A stretch of DNA of 64,000 bases from Xanthobacteraceae bacterium (GTDB lineage Bacteria > Pseudomonadota > Alphaproteobacteria > Rhizobiales > Xanthobacteraceae). Below are positions 61,642-64,000 of this stretch, in pieces. Position 1 is the stretch's first letter. Each line of letters opens with the position of its first letter. Where the stretch lies: positions 3,025,300-3,089,299 of the forward strand of contig CP075369.1 in NCBI GenBank assembly GCA_019454205.1, in the 5' to 3' direction. A program made the position numbers and the translations under genes. The notes beneath the pieces are model-generated. The model did no database searches, was not told where the DNA came from, and was given only the letters and a program-made list of their open reading frames with translations.

Positions 61642-62298
61642 TCAGTGGGCGCTGACGCCGGTGCCGATCTGGCAGGCGACGCCGGTGCCGCCTAGACCGC
61701 AATAGCCGGCCGGGTTCTTCGCCAGATATTGCTGGTGATAATCCTCGGCGAAGTAGAAGTCCGGCGCGTCGAGGATCTCGGTCGTGATCGGGCCGTAACG
61801 TTTGGCCTGCAACGCCTTCTCGTATTCCGCCTTGGAAGCCTGCGCGGCCGCACGTTGTTCGTCGTCGAAGGTGTAGATGCCGGAACGATACTGCGTGCCG
61901 ACGTCGTTGCCCTGACGCATGCCCTGCGTGGGATCGTGGCTTTCCCAGAACGTCTTCAGCAGCGTCTCGAACGAAATCTTCGCGGGGTCGTAAACCACCA
62001 GCACGACCTCGTTGTGCCCGGTGCGTCCCGAACAGACTTCTTCATAGGTCGCGTTTGGCGTGTGACCGGCGGCGTAGCCGACCGCGGTCGTATAGACGCC
62101 CGGCAGTTGCCAGAACTTGCGCTCCGCGCCCCAGAAGCAGCCGAGGCCGAACATCACCTGCTTCGAACCGGCGGGATACGGACCTTTCAGCGGCGTCTTC
62201 AGAACGAAATGGCGCTCCGCGGTCGGGATGGCGGTGGCGCGTCCCTTGAGGGCGTCTTTCGGATCGGGAATTTCGAGGCTTTTGCGGAAGAACAGCAT
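61642..62298 (-). CDS. msrA: peptide methionine (S)-S-oxide reductase MsrA
   Basis: 218 residues. Catalytic Cys54 lies in GLGCFWGAERKF. GVYTTAVGYAAGHTPNATYE, EVVLVVYDPAKIS and SHDPTQGMRQGNDVGTQYRS are family hallmarks. Two C-terminal Cys (AGYCGLGGTGVACQ) are the likely resolving pair for thioredoxin recycling. Repairs oxidised methionine. Confidence 0.96.
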   Translation of the reverse strand: MLFFRKSLEIPDPKDALKGRATAIPTAERHFVLKTPLKGPYPAGSKQVMFGLGCFWGAERKFWQLPGVYTTAVGYAAGHTPNATYEEVCSGRTGHNEVVLVVYDPAKISFETLLKTFWESHDPTQGMRQGNDVGTQYRSGIYTFDDEQRAAAQASKAEYEKALQAKRYGPITTEILDAPDFYFAEDYHQQYLAKNPAGYCGLGGTGVACQIGTGVSAH

Positions 62299-62384
62299 TC
62301 GCGTCTCCTGTTGCTGGTCCCGAATATAGGCGCGCGGCTATCCGCCCGCGAGCGGGCTGCTCATCAAAGAGTCGCGAGCAAAGC

Positions 62385-62699
62385 CTAATCCCTTGCGGAA
62401 TAACCGATTGCCGTCGCCGCGCGGCGGCGGCCCAGCAGCGCGAACAAAAGGCCAAGTACGCCCAATGTGGCCCATAGCGGCGAGGCGAGGAGCAGGTCGA
62501 AAGCGCCTTTCCAGGCCGCATCCGCGGACAGTTTCTGCCAGTTGGCGAGCGAAGCGGGGTGCAACGCGGCCCAGCCTTCCTGCACGGAAAACAGCACGAG
62601 GCGCGTCGCCGAAATGCTGCGGATGCCGTCGATCACGACCGCGACGAAGGCCCCGGCCAGCAGCCACCAGGCGGTGAATCGGAACAGGAATCGGAACAT
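62385..62699 (-). CDS. small membrane protein, PetM-like annotation class
   Basis: 104 residues from ATG at 62699. Hydrophobic helices at about 5-26 (FRFTAWWLLAGAFVAVVIDG) and 73-90 (LWATLGVLGLLFALLG) flank a polar middle with SLANWQKLSADAA. Rhizobial homologues are sometimes labelled PetM-family cytochrome b6f subunit, which is a weak label. The frame continues upstream through the antisense of tRNA-Ser, an artefact, so the ATG at 62699 is preferred. Confidence 0.7.
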   Translation of the reverse strand: MFRFLFRFTAWWLLAGAFVAVVIDGIRSISATRLVLFSVQEGWAALHPASLANWQKLSADAAWKGAFDLLLASPLWATLGVLGLLFALLGRRRAATAIGYSARD

Positions 62700-62815
62700 C
62701 GACCGTCTCCTCTGCGGCCCGGCAACTAGCCGTTTCGCGCGGGGAAGCGCAAATTTTGCCGCTGCTTGTGCGGACCGCCAAGGCGTTATATCCCCTCCGC
62801 CTGCCGGAGAGGTGG

Positions 62816-64000
62816 CTAACGATTGAAAGCGCACCAGCGCGCTCCGGCGCGCGTCTTGAATAAAGATGCGTGCGCCTTCAAAACGAGGCGCACACGGATG
62901 GAGAGGTGGCCGAGTGGTTGAAGGCGCACGCTTGGAAAGCGTGTATACGGGAAACCGTATCGAGGGTTCGAATCCCTCTCTCTCCGCCACTTCAGTCCCT
63001 GAGTGGGCACTGAGTTTACGCCACTTCCCGCCACCAGCGTCTGTAGCAGCCGGGACTTCGACCCCATGATGCGAACCTCGCCGTCGGCGACCTCGACGCG
63101 CTGTGCAAGCGCGCGCAGGTGGTCGCGGCGATAGCCGCCGCCATCCAGCCGGATACGGTCGCGGGCGGTCGTGGCGAACTTGCGCAGCATTTGCGGTGTG
63201 ACGGCTTTCTGACCTGTGTTCTGGAGCATGGCCTGCGCCCGGTCTGCGTCGGCCTTGGCCTGATCGCGGATGGCCTTGAGGCCGTCGATGCGGTCTTTCA
63301 GTGCCGGGTCATCGAGATCGGCCACGCCTGACTCGATGGCGTCATAGAGGCGCTTGAGGCGCAATTCCGATTCGGCTGAGCGCTTGTTCAACTCGGCGAT
63401 ATGCTCGCGGCGGCGCTCGGCGTGTTCTTCCCTGCGGTCCAGTGCGGCGGCAAGGACGGTTTCCAGCCGCTCGGGTTGGAGAAGCTGTTTCTCAAGGTGG
63501 TCGGCGACCAGATCGTCCAGCTTCTCCATCGGCACGGCCATGCCCTCGCAGGCGGTCGGTCCCTGCCGCGCCTTCATCGAGCAAGCGTAATAGCGATAGC
63601 GCCCGCCCTTGCCGGTGCGGATGGCCATGGCCCCGCCGCACTTGGCGCAATGGATCAGTCCCGTCAGCATGGTCGGGCCGCTGATGACGCGGGCGGGCAT
63701 GACCTTGGGATTACGGGCCTTGAGCAGCTTCTGAACCGCATCGAAGGTCTCGCGGTCGATGATCGGCGGGACCGGAACCATCACGATCTCGCTGACAGGC
63801 TTCAATTCCTTGGTCTTGCTGCGCTTGTTGAACTCATGCTCGCCCATATAGGTGCGGCGGGTCAGGATGCGGTGAACCTGACCGATGCCCCAGCGTCCAC
63901 CGTCGCGGGTGAAGATGCGGCGGCTGTTGAGATAGGAGACGATGTTCTTGACGCCCATCTGGCCGGTGGTGCCGTCGCCTTCCAAGGCAAGGCGATAGAT
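62816..64000 (-). CDS. large serine recombinase (C-terminal part; 5' end beyond window)
   Basis: At least 394 residues. The frame continues to the window end, where the N-terminal catalytic resolvase domain would lie outside. Visible are the Recombinase domain (IYRLALEGDGTTGQMG, YLNSRRIFTRDGGRWGIGQV, THMGEHEF-like RRTYMGEHEF), a zinc-beta-ribbon (GLIHCAKCGGAMAIR, later Cys pairs) and a long coiled coil (about 175-260, EEHAERRREHIAELNKRS). The frame then passes the expected end and reads RRERDSNPRYGFPYTR, the antisense of tRNA-Ser, to a stop at 62816. The native C-terminus is therefore uncertain. It marks a mobile element extending to the right. Confidence 0.88.
   Translation of the reverse strand: MYRLALEGDGTTGQMGVKNIVSYLNSRRIFTRDGGRWGIGQVHRILTRRTYMGEHEFNKRSKTKELKPVSEIVMVPVPPIIDRETFDAVQKLLKARNPKVMPARVISGPTMLTGLIHCAKCGGAMAIRTGKGGRYRYYACSMKARQGPTACEGMAVPMEKLDDLVADHLEKQLLQPERLETVLAAALDRREEHAERRREHIAELNKRSAESELRLKRLYDAIESGVADLDDPALKDRIDGLKAIRDQAKADADRAQAMLQNTGQKAVTPQMLRKFATTARDRIRLDGGGYRRDHLRALAQRVEVADGEVRIMGSKSRLLQTLVAGSGVNSVPTQGLKWRRERDSNPRYGFPYTRFPSVRLQPLGHLSIRVRLVLKAHASLFKTRAGARWCAFNR
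62870..62893. other. hairpin just upstream of tRNA-Ser
   Basis: GTGCGCCT (62870-62877), 8-base loop, AGGCGCAC (62886-62893), perfect stem. It lies within 10 bases of the tRNA-Ser 5' end and has no T-tract. Role unknown. Confidence 0.4.
62900..62989 (+). tRNA. tRNA-Ser (anticodon GGA)
   Basis: 90 bases with a long variable arm. Acceptor GGAGAGG pairs with TCTCTCC (one G-T). D-arm GTGGCCGAGTGGTTGAAGGC, anticodon stem CACGC/GCGTG with loop TTGGAAA (anticodon GGA at 62934-62936, reads UCC), variable arm TATACGGGAAACCGTAT, T-arm GAGGGTTCGAATCCCTC. CCA is encoded (62987-62989). It is immediately followed by the recombinase gene on the other strand and is the probable integration site. Confidence 0.97.
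62985..63027. repeat. 9-base direct repeat at the tRNA-Ser 3' end (possible att core)
   Basis: CGCCACTTC occurs at 62985-62993, spanning the CCA end of tRNA-Ser, and again at 63019-63027. CTGAGT also occurs twice (62999-63004, 63010-63015). Short, so chance is possible, but the location is the expected island boundary. Confidence 0.35.

Noticed and set aside
62700..62990. N-terminal extension of the small membrane protein containing EREGFEPSIRFP
   Set aside because: It is the antisense of tRNA-Ser in another frame. The ATG at 62699 starts the hydrophobic protein itself.

Overview
The window is a 64 kb, GC-rich chromosomal segment from an alphaproteobacterium, most likely of the order Hyphomicrobiales (Bradyrhizobium/Xanthobacteraceae-like). 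The grounds are an Irr-type Fur regulator with a GCPFHD heme motif beside fabA-fabB-fabI, a RegB/RegA redox two-component pair, MmcB, intracellular PHB depolymerase, a malic enzyme with a phosphotransacetylase-like tail, and the gene run plsC-miaB-phoH-ybeY-corC-lnt-xre-metK-trmB-rimP-nusA-ylxR-infB-rbfA-truB-rpsO-pnp. No species is claimed.

Layout. 1-2.7 kb: end of a MoeB/ThiF-like adenylyltransferase, a VOC protein, a 2-hydroxyacid dehydrogenase and an SH3-type exported protein. 2.7-6.8 kb: irr divergent from a fatty-acid operon (fabA, fabB, fabI, a small exported protein). 6.8-10.4 kb: oxidative-stress block, katA divergent from oxyR, then a Crp/Fnr regulator and a tiny His/Tyr-rich exported protein. 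10.5-33.6 kb: an uninterrupted minus-strand run of 23 genes from trpS down to pnp. It covers tRNA charging and modification, Fe-S delivery, iron regulation, lipoprotein acylation, SAM synthesis, transcription elongation, translation initiation and RNA decay. Several stop/start overlaps show translational coupling. 33.7-42.7 kb: a PfkB kinase, a palindromic repeat, maeB, an MFS pump with divergent TetR, mutS and a 3-hydroxybutyrate-type dehydrogenase. 42.7-46.8 kb: a membrane protein of unknown role, OsmC, and a sulfonate/nitrate-type ABC importer. 46.9-52.7 kb: glnD, a class A penicillin-binding protein and a YgjP-like metalloprotease. 52.8-58.5 kb: PHB depolymerase, an ABC-2 exporter, regB-regA and mmcB. 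58.6-62.7 kb: an exported VWA protein, tRNA-Arg(CCG), a sugar-nucleotide epimerase, YqhA, MsrA and a small membrane protein. 62.8-64 kb: tRNA-Ser(GGA) followed by a large serine recombinase on the opposite strand that leaves the window. This is the only clearly mobile DNA.

How the genes work together. Most of the window is core information processing plus redox and iron control: Irr and Fur for metals, OxyR-KatA for peroxide, RegBA for respiratory redox, MsrA and OsmC for oxidative repair. Carbon-storage genes (PHB depolymerase, the hydroxybutyrate-type dehydrogenase, malic enzyme) are scattered nearby.

No stretch above about 300 bases lacks a gene. Intergenic signals worth noting are a paired palindrome between katA and oxyR, an 8-6-8 palindrome upstream of metK, a strong intrinsic terminator for metK lying inside the trmB coding sequence, a terminator between infB and rbfA, and a cloverleaf-like repeat at about 34.7 kb. 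I found no CRISPR array, no rRNA and no convincing undescribed multi-gene system. The best leads are regulatory architectures and the recombinase/tRNA-Ser junction. All identities are from reading translations and motifs; no database search was run.
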